The notes: generated from the letters alone by a model not told the origin. Shown: positions 36,601 to 49,554, counted from the stretch's first letter. The stretch: 64,000 bases of DNA from Rutpela maculata (GCA_936432065.2 OW386287.2:185999729-186063728), one strand, 5' to 3'. Numbers and translations are program-made.

Positions 36601-38217
36601 CACTTTCTTTTAGCTATGTAAATCATTCGTTCTTTGATTGATATTAATAATCTTACAAATGTCACTTTGACGTTAATCAGTGGCGTCATTATTAAAAATG
36701 GTTCGACATCTAACAGATATTCAAAAATTTCGAATTGTTTCTAAGATTGAAGATAGTTGATCCATAAGAAGACTTGCTGCTGAATACAATGTGAGTAAAA
36801 CCACGATAATGAGTGTTAAAAAACAATGGGAAACCAACCAAACGGTATCCCGTAAAGTTGGTTCCAGTAGGCCCAGAAAGAGCAATAATCAAGAAGATGA
36901 AAATCTTATAGATTACCTAAGAGAAAACCCTTTTCAGACTGCAGTAAATGCAATTTCAGAGACAAATTTCCTAGCTTCTGTGTCTACTGCTTGCAGAAAA
37001 ATAAAACTACAAAGCGACTTGAAGAGTTGTTCAGCGGCTAAAAAATACAAACTTTCAGAAGGAAAGAAGCAGGGTAGGATTACTTTTGCACTTAACTATA
37101 TAATCAGTGATGAAAACTTCTGGGAAAAAGTTGTATTTTCTGACGAAAAGGTTTTTAAATCCTGTAACGATGGACATGTTCGCGTATATAGGCCTCCTTC
37201 CACCAGATACGACGAAAAATATACTTTCGATCCACAAATATCAGGAAGGTTTTCAGTCAATGTCTGGGCTTGGATGAGCCTAAATGGGTTAGGTGTGTGT
37301 TGGAACAGTGGTGGTCATCTCAATTCCATTAAATATATTGAAATATTAGACAATATTATGTTGCCGTCAGTAATAGAGGTGTTTCCGGAAAATAATTTTA
37401 TTTTCCAACAAGACAACTGCTCCATACATACGGCAATGGTCAGTTAATGGTTTCTTAATAAAAACATAGAGTTGTTACCGTGGCCATCTAAAAGTCCGGA
37501 TTTAAATCCAATTGAAAATGTTTGAGGACTAATGGTGAAACATATAAGAAAATTAAATAACCATCCAAATAATGCCCAAGAATTGGAAGGGATAATTGAA
37601 GACACTTGGGAGAACTTGTCGCAAGAAGTTGACCTTGCAAGAAATCTGATTTTGTCCATGCCTGCAAGACTTCAAGCAGTTTTAGACGCTAATGGAGCAA
37701 TGACAAAATATTAGTTAATTCTGTATTACGTAGTTGAAGTTCATTTATTTTATTTTTTTTATTGTATTTTTATGTTCATTTTGCATTGTTTACATTTTTT
37801 TTTAATCTCAAGTGGTATTTTTGTGTTCTTATTTTAAAAATAGAATTATCATTATTCAGTTAGTATTTTAATTACAACCATTAGTAGAATTATCCGTAAC
37901 AAATATTATTTTTTTAAACAATAATATGGCAGGCTTGAAAATGTTTTGAAAAAGTTATTTTCTAATTATTTTTTAAAATTCCATTTGAATAAAATAAAAA
38001 AGAAAGGTTTAATAAGTTTAAAAACACTAAGAAAACCGGTCTCCTCCAAAAAACCCAGGTCCCGGGTAAATCACCTCTTCTCCACCCCCCTCTTAACATG
38101 CCTGGCCAGCCCTATTTACAGACATATGCACACAACTAAACTATTAAGATTTTCGATTACAAGAGTTGTACCAGTTTTTTTTTTTTTAAATCAGCTGTAC
38201 GATCCTGTGAGACACAC
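36570..38217 (+). mobile_element. Tc1-like transposon
   Basis: A left inner terminal repeat 'gtacagttgatttaaaaa' at about 36573 matches the complement of about 38170-38205; the right end reads 'gagacacactgta'. The left outermost bases appear lost. It encloses the transposase at 36698-37714. Confidence 0.7.
36698..37714 (+). pseudogene. Tc1-like transposase with three nonsense codons
   Basis: A single frame of 338 codons from ATG 36698, near the usual 340. An N-terminal paired-like helix-turn-helix ('IRRLAAEYNVSKTTIMSVKK') is followed by 'RENPFQTAVNA' and the DDE catalytic core: 'VVFSDEKVF', 'FIFQQDNCSIHT', 'SPDLNPIENV'. D to E spacing is 33 residues against the usual 34. Stops lie at 36758 (TGA), 37445 (TAA) and 37523 (TGA); the first and third occupy positions that are Trp in relatives, a TGG to TGA change. 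No frameshift is present, so the copy is young but inactive. The 19715-19972 fragment belongs to a related element. Confidence 0.9.
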
Positions 38218-38218
38218 T

Positions 38219-38627
38219 GTATATGAGAGGCGGAAAGCAAAAATGGACCTCTTGTCGGCAAATTCCAGTTTTTAGTTATTGATATTAAATGAATTAAGCT
38301 TTAATTCCAAACAATTTGGTGCAAAAATCATATCTCTATGTTTTTTTTTGTTTAAGTTACTAGTGCGTTTATGAAAAGAGACCTCTTGTCGGTCCCATGT
38401 TATTTCTCCATAAGCCCTTTTCCAGGGCTGAACATCGACTGCTTTATCGATTATTTTAAGTGTCTCATCCAATTATATCGGTTTTGTAATCGATTACAAC
38501 TTGTAAAGGTAATAAATCGCAAAAATCCGAAAATCGATTATTTTGACCCAAACCACTAATTCGACTGTACTGAAAAAATGACATCGCCGACAAGAGGTCC
38601 CTTTTTGCTTTCCGCCTCACATATTAC
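38219..38627. mobile_element. MITE, about 400 bp
   Basis: Terminal repeats of about 33 bp ('gaggcggaaagcaaaa' ... 'cctcttgtcgg' and complement). A third copy of the inner part ('gacctcttgtcgg') lies in the middle at about 38386. It abuts the right end of the Tc1 element. Confidence 0.85.
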
Positions 38628-38639
38628 AATTTCGATATC

Positions 38640-40990
38640 TTCGTATTTTCAATATTTTCGTTTAATCAAAAACCATAGTAACATGACAGTTTACACGCCT
38701 TTGGTGATCACCCTGTATGACGAATAATGCCCAATTTCAATAGGGAATGTTCTTCCTTTCTTGATGAAAAAAACTTCTAAAAACTGATGAGCTAACCGAA
38801 GAAAACTTAAGGTTTAACTTGTTTTATTAAATACACCACTAAGCTCATTATTCTCATGAAGCATCAGAAAATAAAGTAGAAAGATTTGTGTCTATTTTCC
38901 TTGCGACCCTTATAAATATGTGTATATTCTTGTAGCAAATCCTATCCGCAACCCTGCAAGAAAATCATATCTGCCAAATCCTATTCGTTAAAAGTTTCAG
39001 TATTCTATCAACACTCAAAGAGACATGATCGATTCCTATTATTTCAATCCTCCATTATACCGAATTTCTTTTTCAACTTTGTTTAAGACAGAATAAGAGA
39101 AAAAAGGAGCACGTAAACGCAGAAAAAGGACGAAGACTTAAATGGTATTACTTTTTTATTGTACTTTGGTTCGAACTAATCATTTCTTGAGACCTCTCCG
39201 TGACAGTATATCTCCAATTTAATGGCCTTAGGAAATATCTTTCCGATTGGGACGGCACTCTGCGCTTTTATTGAGAGAGGAAAAAAGAGGGACGATATAA
39301 GGCGTAACGTCGTACCGCGACCAGGCTAAAGAGATCTATTTTTCCAAATCCCTTCAGAAGGAAGTAGGAGGCTTTCCATTTTTCCCATCTGCTGCCGTGC
39401 CACAGCGTTCGCAGTTCGGTCTTTGTTATAGGCTATAGTTCATGAGATTTTATTTTAAACAGGGGCGTATTATGATTTTTATTGGGTTCAATTTTGTTGA
39501 ATTTTCTTGGAATAAAGGAGTTAAGTCATTTTTTTTAACTCAATTAAAGTATATAATTTGTAGGCAAATCTCCTAAAAACTTGTTCCGTGCGATCTTTAA
39601 TAACAGAGGCATGGGACTTGTACCAATACCTTGGCATAGAAACGTAGATTACGAATTGATATTGGTGATAAGTTGTAAATTGTGTAGGACGAAAGTTATG
39701 GCTTAAAAAGTAAATGGCGTCAAGGAATTAAAGAACAGCAAACTAATTTTTTATTAAGAATACAACGACATTTTTTATAGATACCAATGTACTTATTACA
39801 CTTACAAGAAGCAACCAGAAGTAGGGAGCGGCACCCCAAAAAGTTTAAAGGACCCCGCTATTTTCTTATGGATATTGAATTTCGGTCAAATTGACTGAAT
39901 TTTGAATACGTTGTCGATTTCGAGTTCCTGATCAAAATTTCTCATGAGCCCAGCTGGGTCCTGCCCATAGCTTCTGAGATACAGTTCAAAAAAGCTACAA
40001 ACGGTCAAGTTAAAAAATTTCAAATTTATAAAAGTTTTTAATATATTTTATATCGCTATACTTTCTAGTGATGTTTTAGAATATTTTGAACTAATAAAAT
40101 TTTTATTTTTAGAGAAACAGCATAAAAAAAATAAAATTTGAAAAATGTTGGCAACCGGGACAGGAATTATGTCCTAAGAATAACAAATGAAAAAAAATCG
40201 GTCAAATTAGCTAAAACATTTCTGAAAAATTGTTATTGAACATCTTTCGTGGTTCCTTTGACCGCTAGTATCCCATCAAAGTATTAAAAATTTAATATAG
40301 TCATTATTTTACTGGATATCGAAATACCACCACTTACAGATCTTTATTGGAAACATATTAATAACAATTTTGAACTGGTATTTTATACATCGTCCTGTGG
40401 GCTGCAGTAACTGTAGAACTATGACGATGGAACTTTGTAATAATTTTAAAGAAACTGGGGACATTATTGTATGTGATGAAGAATATGTCATAATCGTAAG
40501 CTACGGAGAAAATAGTGATTAAGGGCGCCATGTTCGCAAAAGAGAACCACCTCGACAACTGTCATAGAGAAGAATAGCATTTATCCATCCGATACGTGGT
40601 GGTACCTAGTGAGCAATGGACAAACCTTTTATTACAGGCGCATATTCGTGAAATCCAACAAGGAACTCTATAATTAAATTAACCCGTTGTAAACATATTA
40701 CACACTTGAGTCATCCTTTGTAACGAGTGTTCAAAATCGAAATTATGTAAACAACAGTGTCTACCTGCTTCGACCGCAGGTCATATTCGCATGCCAATCC
40801 CCTTTCCCCGTGTCTTATCGGAACCTCTGCCTTTGGGAATATTTCTACTAAACCATTATTTATGGAATGCGTTACTTACAACCTTATTTAGTGTATCATT
40901 TTTGTGAAAAATAAGTTCTTGCATTGATGTATTATTATTTATTAAGTATTTATAGTGTGGACTTTTTATATTTAAAATTTATTTACGTTG
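38640..40990. other. No gene seen; possibly unique intron sequence
   Basis: No terminal repeats or coding motifs. The stretch 39180-39430 is less AT-rich and lacks repeat landmarks seen elsewhere, so it could hold conserved non-coding sequence; this is only a guess. Confidence 0.3.
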
Positions 40991-40997
40991 TCTTTTT

Positions 40998-41370
40998 ACT
41001 TCCACATCAACTGGAATTATAGTAATGCAAAAAAAATTTGAAAATTTTTATTGTCCAAATAGGCTTAGAATGTCACGAAACGTTGAGATTTTAAGTTTGG
41101 AAAAAAAGTTTCTGTCTGTCAGTCGGTCTGTCTGTAACTTTTTTGTGCGCACGTTTACTTTGGAACCGCTTAAGATATTGACTTGAAATTTGGTACATGT
41201 ATGTATTTTAACGAGACCTGGAACTAGATTATATTTTGATCTTATTTCGTTGAAGGGTTGGGGGTTGAACTGGGGTAAATAGGTGAACCAAGCACAAGAA
41301 CCTAAGACATCAAAAAATGTTTTTACTTCATCTACCGCCACTACCATCCCTCTACCACCACCCGAGTGTT
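40998..41370 (-). repeat. Dispersed repeat family M, copy 4a (truncated)
   Basis: Inverse of the family: starts with 'acttccacatcaactggaat', then the GACAGACC run complement and 'cacgtttactttggaaccg'. It stops where the minisatellite begins. Confidence 0.75.
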
Positions 41371-41670
41371 ATGGATGCACAGTGGCTTTCCTCGAGTACC
41401 ATTGATGCGCAGTAGGTTACCACGAGTAGTACGGATGCGCAGTGGGTTTTCTCGAGTATTTTGGATGCTCAGTGACTTTTCTCGACTACTATAGATGCGC
41501 AGTAGGTTACCTCAAGTAGTATGGATGCGTAGTGGCTTCCCTCTAGTACAATGGATGCGCAGTAGGTTTCCTCGAGAATTATGGATGCGCAGTGGCTTTC
41601 TTCGAGTAAATTGGATGCACGGTGGGTTACCTCGAGTAGTATGGATGCGTAGTAGGTTTCCTCGAAGAAA
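41371..41670. repeat. Minisatellite, 10 copies of a 30-bp unit
   Basis: The unit is like 'atggatgcgcagtaggtttc' plus 'ctcgagtagt'. Exactly ten units fill 300 bp. Because 30 is a multiple of three, both strands stay open and encode decapeptide repeats (41495-41683 plus, 41469-41717 minus); these are by-products. Confidence 0.95.
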
Positions 41671-41756
41671 ATGCTTGAAGTAGAAACTTTACTTCTATCG
41701 TTTAGTCCACGGCACACAATGATTTTTATATCTTTGTCATGCTATTTTCTGCGTAT

Positions 41757-42245
41757 TACTTCCACATCCAGTGGAAGTATACTAACGCAAAAAAGTTTGT
41801 TGAAAATTTTTATTCTTCAAATAGGCTTAGAATGTCATGAAACGTCAATATTTTAAGTTTGAGCAAAAAAAATCAGTCTGTCGCGCCGGTGTGTCTGTTT
41901 CTTATATTTTTTTGGTAGTTTTGGTTTGGTTTTGGTTTTTTTGGTATTCACGATTACTCTGGAACCGTTTAAGATATTGACTTAAAATTTGGCACACGTC
42001 TGTATTCTAACGAGGTTTGGAACTAGACTATATTTCGATTTTATTCCGTTGAAGAGTTGAGTTGTAAATTTGGGTGAATTGGGGTAAATAAATAAATAAA
42101 GCAAGTAAGAGTCCATGAAATTGGTATTTAGTAAATATAAGAGGAGCTAAGGTCTCAAAGAAATTTTTGCCATTAGTCACCCCTATTGCCCCACCCCATT
42201 ATATAAGGGGATGAAAAAATATTGTCATTTAGTGTGTATGTGCGT
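41757..42245 (-). repeat. Dispersed repeat family M, copy 4b
   Basis: Inverse orientation, starting 'acttccacatccagtggaag', with 'gaaacgtc', 'ctctggaaccgttt' and 'aagagtccatgaaattggta'. It and copy 4a flank the minisatellite. Confidence 0.75.
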
Positions 42246-44867
42246 ATATGGAAAACATGGAAAACAACAAAAAGAAGGAAAATGTTCGTTATGAGCTGTA
42301 CAATAAAAATACATAAACTGTAATTCATTCCAATTGTTATTATTATTTAAAAAAAATTGAGTATTGCAAAATTATGCGTTTCTAAACAAATCAATGTTCT
42401 TTCAAAAATAATGGATAATATTCAATGAAATTCTGGAGAAATATAGCTCTTAGAATACAATCACCACTTAAAGTTTTAAATCAAAATGATTATTAAAACG
42501 ACTCAAATATACAATTGTTGTTAAAACTTTGCACCTTTGTGAAATCCTGCCATCGAAACCAAGATATGTGTACGATCGTTGATTGAAGAGTATAACTTTT
42601 CACTCAACGGTACGATGGCTCAAATTGTAGCTTTTTATAAGTACTTTAAGATCACGGAGAGAGATTTTTTTTCAAAATTTAGCTGTTTATAATTTTCAAA
42701 ATGTAGTTATAAACAAATTCAAATAACTCTGGTTTTTTCATGAAATAAAAAACGGTAAAGGAGTAATTAATGTATATTAAAAAAGCCAACTTTTAAAAAA
42801 AGATAATGCTCTACTTGCATTTAAAGCTGAGATATCTTAGTTTTTACGTTTAGGTCACTTATAAATAAACAAATCGATATTTCTTATTCAAAGAGCAATG
42901 TTAAAAAAATGGATTTTTTGGCCCATTCGTGGTAAAGTGTGGAATTCATCTTTTCTTACTGATTTTGGGGTATTGAAAACGAATCCGTTACTCGTTTTGG
43001 CGAAAAATTCCCGGAACGCATTAAAAAACCACCCTTATTTGGGGGTGACATTGGAATTTTGCAGGAAATTTTCTTAAAATACTAAGTTTCGATAACTAAG
43101 TAGAAAAAGAAGTAAAAAAATCAATTTCACCCCTTCAACCCTCCTCGCCATTCTTTCACCACCCCCAAGAAAGTTGTAAGCTACTATAACTACTATAACA
43201 CCTCATTGAGCCGTTGCTATCAGAATGTAATAATCTGATTACTTCTGAGTAAACTCATATGCCTCCTCACTCACCTTCTAAGGAATATTGATCGGTTTTA
43301 ATTACAAAGAAAATCCTAACACACAGTTGGATGTTTTTTTATCATATTAAGGTAACTTGGCCAATTCAGATCACTCCAAAATATTTCTTACCCCTCTAAG
43401 GAGGCGGTGTAGGGTGTCAATATCCCCTTTAAAAAATTTGCATGATTTTTATAGTAAAAAATTATTTAGTTATTTAAATAATTTTTGTTTGTTAGAATGG
43501 GAATCTTTTTTCATTTTATGGCCCCCTCAAATTCCAAATCTACCCACGAAACGGGTGGGAGTAACTATTTTGGGACTTTCGAGTCGTTCTTATTACAACA
43601 GAAATCCTTCATTACCTCTTACATGGATTTCTATCATAACAGAGTAACTCAGTGACTTCAAAAAATTATCCCTAAATACTTATTGAAAATATATATATTA
43701 ATGTATCATTTAGGTACTCGTTTTGCGGGAGGTGGGAATGTGGCACAGAGATTACTATCTCAGAAATATCTCAGAGGTGAGAAATATTCATCTGAATTAA
43801 CTAAATCATCTTATTATGATAAAAAAACATCAAACTGGGTGATTAGGAATTTTTTTTGCAATTAAAACCAATAAAAACTCTAAAAAGATAAAATCCACCA
43901 CCTTAATTGGTGGGGATGGGAGTATTCGGAAGTAATTACATTATAACCTGATAATAGCCATTTAACGAGGAGTTTTGTTTTTTTTTTTTTTAATGAATAA
44001 ATAACCGTATATTAGATATTGTAACTTACACCGTTCTTATGGGTGGTGAATGGTGGGGGAAACGAGGGGGAGGGTGAATTTAGAATTTTTGCTTCTTTTT
44101 CTACTTACCTAACGAAACTGAGTATTTTGAAAGAATTTCCTGCCTCAAAGAATAACTTTTTGTTGCAAGTTCTTATATCAATTTCAATGCAACCCCCAAA
44201 TAAGGGTTGATTTTTAACGTCTTCCCGATGTATTCAGCACCCCAAAATTAGTAAAAAAAATACACACTTTACCACGAACGGGCCAAAACAGTAATCACTC
44301 CTGAGTATTTCTTACCCCCTCCTTAGAGGGGGTAAGAAATACTCAGGAGTGATCTGAATTGGCCAAGTCACCTTAATATGACAAAAAACATCCAACTGTG
44401 TATTAGGATTTTTTTTTTTGTAATTAAAACCGATCAATATCCCTAAGAAGGTGAGGAGGTGGCCCTTTTAGGTGATGAGGCGTATGAGTGTACTCAGAAG
44501 GAATCAGATTATTATATTCTGATAGTAACGACTCAATGAGGAGTTCTGTTTTTTTTAAAAATATGTAGATAACTACATAGTAGTCATTGTAGCTTACAAC
44601 CTTCTTAGGGGCGGTTAAAGAATGGCGAGGAGGGTTGAAAAGGTGAATTTGATTCTTTTACTTCTTTTTCTACTTAGTTATCGAAACTTAGTATTTAAGA
44701 GAATTTCCTGCAAAATTCCAATGTCACCACCAAATAAGGGTGGGTTTTGAATGTGTTTCGGAGATCTTTTGGCAAAACGGGTGACGGATTCGTTTCACCA
44801 CCTCAAAAGTCTTCCACACTTTATCACGGATGGGCCAAAAAAAGCCCTTTTTTAACATTGCTCTGGA

Positions 44868-45395
44868 CTGGTAAGTCTCCAATGTCTATTATTTCGTTTC
44901 TGCTACTTGAAAATAATCCAAAGCTATAATTGTTAAAAGATACTGTATAGAGGCCCGAAAGTGGGGTCTTTAGCAATTTTGTTAGAGATCCGAAAAACCA
45001 CCAAAAAGGTTCGAATGTTATATATAGATTTTACAAAGCGGACTTTAGTCGCTAGGTAGCCAAGTGGGTAAGGCGACGCGACGAGCACTTTTTATTCAGG
45101 ATGAGAACGTCTCGGCGGGATTCAAATCCTACTCGCGAAATATATTTTTTTACTGTATCAGTAATAATAAAAATTTTACAAAGCTGTATACATGAACATA
45201 AGGGTAGCTGTTCAAGTTAGGTTGGTTTATCGTTTTCATGACAAAAATTAAAAAAAGTTATAAAAAAATTGAAAATTTGCATTATGTTCTCAAAGCCGCA
45301 TTATTCGTTGTTATTCTACCAATTGTAGCTTTGGATTATCTTCAAATAGCAGAAACAAAATAATAAGCATTGGAAAATAACCAGCCCAAATTTCA
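44868..45395. mobile_element. MITE with tRNA-like core, inserted in the palindrome
   Basis: About 70-bp terminal inverted repeats: 'ctggtaagtctccaatg' and 'gtttctgctacttgaaaata' on the left against the complement of 'tcttcaaatagcagaaacaa' and 'cattggaaaataaccag' on the right. The opposite arm of the palindrome reads straight through this site, which proves insertion. Confidence 0.8.
45050..45140 (+). other. tRNA-like sequence (Leu/Ser type), degenerate
   Basis: Contains an A-box-like 'tagccaagtgggtaaggcg' and a B-box-like 'ggattcaaatcc' about 45 bases apart, the spacing of a long-variable-arm tRNA. The acceptor stem does not close convincingly, so I do not call a functional tRNA. Confidence 0.45.
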
Positions 45396-45959
45396 ATAAA
45401 AAATATCAATTTGTTTATTTATAAGTGACCTAAACATAAAAACAAACGTATATCTGCTTTAAATGCAATTAGAGCATTAATTTTTTTTTAAAGTTGTTTT
45501 TTTTTAATCTACGTTTATTACTCGTTTACCGTTTTCGATTTCGTAAAAAGACCAGAGTTACTTGAATTTGTAACTAAAATTACAACTGCAATAAAACGGG
45601 TTTAAATTTTGAAAAAAAAAATTTTTTTCTCCGTGATCTTAAAATGCTTATAGAATGCTACAATTTAAGCCATCGTACACATTTCTTGGTCTTGATGGCA
45701 GGATTTCAAAAGGGTGCAAAGTTTTAGCAATAATTGTATATTTGAGCCGTTTTAGTAATCATTTCAATTTGAAGTTTTAAATGGTGATTGTACTTTATAA
45801 GAGCTATATTATTTCAAAATTTCGTTGAATATTATCCATTATTTTTTAAAGAACAGTAATTTGTTTAAAAACGCACAATTTTGCAATGTTCATTTTTTTT
45901 TAAATAATAATGACAATTTGAATGAATTATAATTTATGTACTTTAATGGTACAGTATTA

Positions 45960-47940
45960 TTTTCCATAGGACTTACAAATTTCGAGATATTCAAAGAAAA
46001 CCGATGGAAAACACGGTCTAAAAAATTAAATTGTTTAAATAAACAATACGTCGACATCGCAGAAACTGCAAAACTGAGTTGTGAACTTAAGTTGACCCCC
46101 TGAACACGTTAAAACAGAAGAACTGCCCTGACCAGACAATTCACATTAAAATCCTAATTTCACTCCACCATTACATACGGTCGTCTGTAAGGAGTGTAAG
46201 TCAATGTAAACGATTCCACATGCATGTCAGACTCGTAGGCCAAACTTTTGCACCTAAAAGTTATACTAAGAAGAAATTCTTTTATATATCTGATTATAAT
46301 AATCTTTAATCTCCTAAATCTAACATAAAAACAAAAATTTGTAAGTGTTTACATAAAACTTCACTCTATAGTTGGCATTTTTTACTTATTAATTATTCTC
46401 CATATTATTCTTTTCTTTTACCACCTTGTATACTTTTTCTCGTTAAATATATAACAGGCTCTTTCTTCTACATTCCAAGAATTATTATTATTATTATTTT
46501 CATTATGTTTTTGGGATATTATTCACTAAAAGTATTAGGTATTTCGTTTCTTGTCAATATTATAACAAAATATTACGTTTCTCCATAAAATAGTTTTTAT
46601 AAATATAGCGCGTGCCAACAGATTGACAGAATTGAAAGACATTAATTCTTATAGTCGATATAATCTGAAACATAAAAAATCGAATAAATGTCAGAGATAG
46701 GAGAATGCTTGTTTCGCGATTACAATACATTTCCTAGGGTAAGGTAAGTGAGTAAAGAACTGGGATCCACGACTGTTCCACACAAGTTCTTTGACTCATC
46801 AGATTTCTTTGCTTCTCAAACGTTTACCAAATAAATTTTTAGCCCAATAACTGCCGTTGCATTCATTGTAGGTAAACAGACAACCGTTTTTTTGTTAATG
46901 TTAATATAATGTGTTTTTATCGTAATTCATCTAAAACAACCCAGAAATTTACATACATAACGTTTACACAATTTTTCATTTATTGTAGGTATTATTAAAT
47001 GTAGGAAGTTTCTTATGGGGCCTATATTTTTTCAAATTTCACATGTTTAAATGCAGAACAGCTATAAACCTTTAAAACTTGTCGGGAATAATTATTATTA
47101 ACGATTTTATCGATTTATTAGATCCGTTTTATTGACCATTTTTTAGTCCACCTTATATAAAATCATGAAATTTAGATCAAATCACTTCTTTTTGTTGCGT
47201 CATCTATGAGACAGTAACCGAACTAAGACAATAGCCTATAGCGTCTGAAATCGTATAAAATTCTCCTCTTTACTGTGTCTCTGCTAAATAAAATGTCAGT
47301 ATATTTAGTAAACATGTGAAAGTGCATAGCAAAATTTAACTCTATCTTTCTAGTCTATGAAGTGTTTAATGCGACTTTTCTTTTTTTCATAACATGGGTG
47401 AATGTTTAACTTAGGTAAGGCCTGTATTGATTTTCCTTATTTTTTATTTTAACTAGTGTAAAATAATTATTGAAGGGACGAGCTGACATCGTTTCTAAGG
47501 TACATGTTAAACATTTTTTTTATCTATGAAAATATCATTTTTTAACAATATAAAAACGCCCCTTACCTAAGTTAAAGATTCTAGTTTCCGTAGATGTGCA
47601 ACTTTTATAAATATGACTTATACTTTTTAAAAAAGATAGCTTTAAAATCATGTTAGTATACGCAGAATTTAGCACATAAATATGGCCACCTTAAGGTTTA
47701 TTAAAAATTATTTCTGTATTGTTTCATTTGGATAATGCAACCCTTCAAATAGCCTTTATTTTATACATTTATCAATTATATATTCACATTTGAGGTGGAT
47801 AGTAATAAAACTGATTGTAGTTTGTTATAATTTATGGGTATCTTCAAGACGACATTTGTGTTTTTAATGAAGATGGGAAGATTGGAGATCGAGTATTAAA
47901 ATACAAAATATACACTAAATGCATTATATACTACGTACTT
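45960..47940. other. No gene seen
   Basis: AT-rich, no repeats matching other parts of the window. Likely intron sequence. Confidence 0.4.
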
Positions 47941-47944
47941 TAAA

Positions 47945-49265
47945 TTGAATTTGGGTTTCGGTGAAACATTCTCAAATTTTGATAATTGTAGTACTTATGT
48001 TTGTCAAGATCTCCAAAAATTGACAGATTTTGAGGTACAGCTTGTCAAATCTAGATAATTTACGTCATTTTAGACATTCAGGTAGTTTTTACTCTAAAAC
48101 TTTAGGGAAAAGCGGAAAGGTGAAAAAACGCTTTTTTAGTCCAATAAAGGTCAGATAACTTTCTCGGATTTTTTATCAACCTGTAAGTACATACTTATAT
48201 ATTAACAAAAGCTGAAAACATTTCCTGACTAAACATTAAAAACATTTTTTAACTCTTGTAATTTTCCCCTAAAATTAGTAGTTTAAGAATAAAAACTTCT
48301 TGAATATACAACGTGATCTACCAAGAAATGCGGAAAATAAAATGGTGTACTAGTCTTCAATGTGGGAAAGCACCTGCAAAATTTTAGAGGATTCTGAGGT
48401 AATTAAGTATATTAAATTAATAGTAAATTTGCGAAGATACACTACTGATATTGAGCCCTACTCCTGAATAGATCGACGAACTTACTTGTGAAAGAACGTA
48501 TTCGAGTTGTTTACATTTCCTTAATTGGCATAAAAAGTGAAGCCGGTCGGCGAGATAAAAAACGGGGGTCTACAGACGATCCAGCGGCAGGAGGCCAACA
48601 TTGTCGGTACGCTTTGAAGATAATTGGAATTCCAGCGATCCAGTTCACTTTTACGAATGAGTTCAAAGCATGCCGACAAGGCTGGCTCCCTGCCGCTGCT
48701 CGAGAGCCGCGTTTTTTGTTTTCGGTCGAACAATGGGGACACCGCCGCGCCGTGTCATTGACCGGTTTAACTAAATATCTCGTATACCTGCTTGTCGTTT
48801 CAGCATGAGGTCAATGTCTTCGATTTATTTCGATTTATTTCGCTATTTTTGTAGTGTGATTTGATTAAAACCAGAAAGTCACTTCTATTTTATCCAACTT
48901 TGCTGTAAGTAGTGTCAATATCCCAAGTCTGATAAAGTGATATAGTTGTACCGCGTTACGTTAGATTAGTTAAAGTCATTGGCGGCGCATCTCTACAAAA
49001 AATAAGGTAATTTTTTTTAGTCATTTTTTTTAATTTTTCATTTTTTTAACTCCTTTCGGTGGGGACAACCTACTGTTAAATTTTCTGCATGTCATGGTAG
49101 ATCACGTTGTATAAAATGACGCAAATTATCTAGTTTTGACAAGCTGTATATCATGAAATGTCCAATTTTTGAGGCCTTACCCATTTAAACATTTCATCAG
49201 AAACACAAGCACTACAATATAACAAAATTTCAAAACGTTTCGCCGAAACCCAAATCCCTTTTGAA
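47945..49265. mobile_element. Diverged palindrome with GC-rich centre
   Basis: Left 'gggtttcggtgaaac' and 'cagcttgtcaaatctagata' mirror right 'gtttcgccgaaaccc' and 'tatctagttttgacaagctg'. 'acaacgtgatctacca' at 48308 also mirrors 49095-49115. At the exact centre is a GC-rich hairpin (48583-48699). Confidence 0.65.
48583..48699. repeat. 36-bp-arm imperfect hairpin
   Basis: 'agcggcaggaggccaac' ... 'cgctttgaa' pairs with 'ttcaaagcatgccgacaagg' ... 'ctccctgccgct' over 36 bp with few mismatches, around a loop of about 44 bases. Confidence 0.75.
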
Positions 49266-49554
49266 GGACGCGGGTGTTCCAACTTTATTAGTAGCCTCTG
49301 TTTACCCCACTGGTGAGGAGTCTTAAGAGTACTTGCACTCACATGATTTACAGCTTATCACCATGTCAATTCGTAATATATGTCTGTTGACGAAGAGATT
49401 GATATCAAGTTCATACCTGTATCATTAAAGATCCCACGGAAGTGTCCTTGCTGACAGACTAATATATTTTAAATAGTTAATATCATAATAAGCTCGGAAA
49501 ATACGTACTTCTCGAATGAGTGTACACCTCAGAGATTTATAGGCACATTGCTAC

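Larger units (their letters stand above)
42296..45954. mobile_element. Very long palindromic element, 3.66 kb
   Basis: Complementary landmarks run from the ends ('gtacataaa', 'cgatttgtttatttataagt') inward ('ggcccattcgtgg', 'agtttcgataactaagtaga', 'cttggccaattcagatcact'). After removing the 44868-45395 insertion, the centre falls near 43860. The arms are themselves built of repeated blocks. Open frames such as 43357-43647 have no recognised motif. Confidence 0.75.

Noticed and set aside
41469..41717. Repeat protein with a decapeptide unit
   Set aside because: Created by a 30-bp minisatellite open on both strands; no start context or flanking coding sequence.
43357..43647. 96-residue gene in the long palindrome
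   Set aside because: No motif; its sequence is repeated and mirrored in the other arm.
45050..45140. Functional tRNA-Leu or tRNA-Ser gene
   Set aside because: Box-like motifs exist but the acceptor and T stems do not close, and it lies inside a MITE.
48488..48808. 106-residue protein in the GC-rich island
   Set aside because: The frame runs through a hairpin at the centre of a palindrome and shows no motif in either strand.
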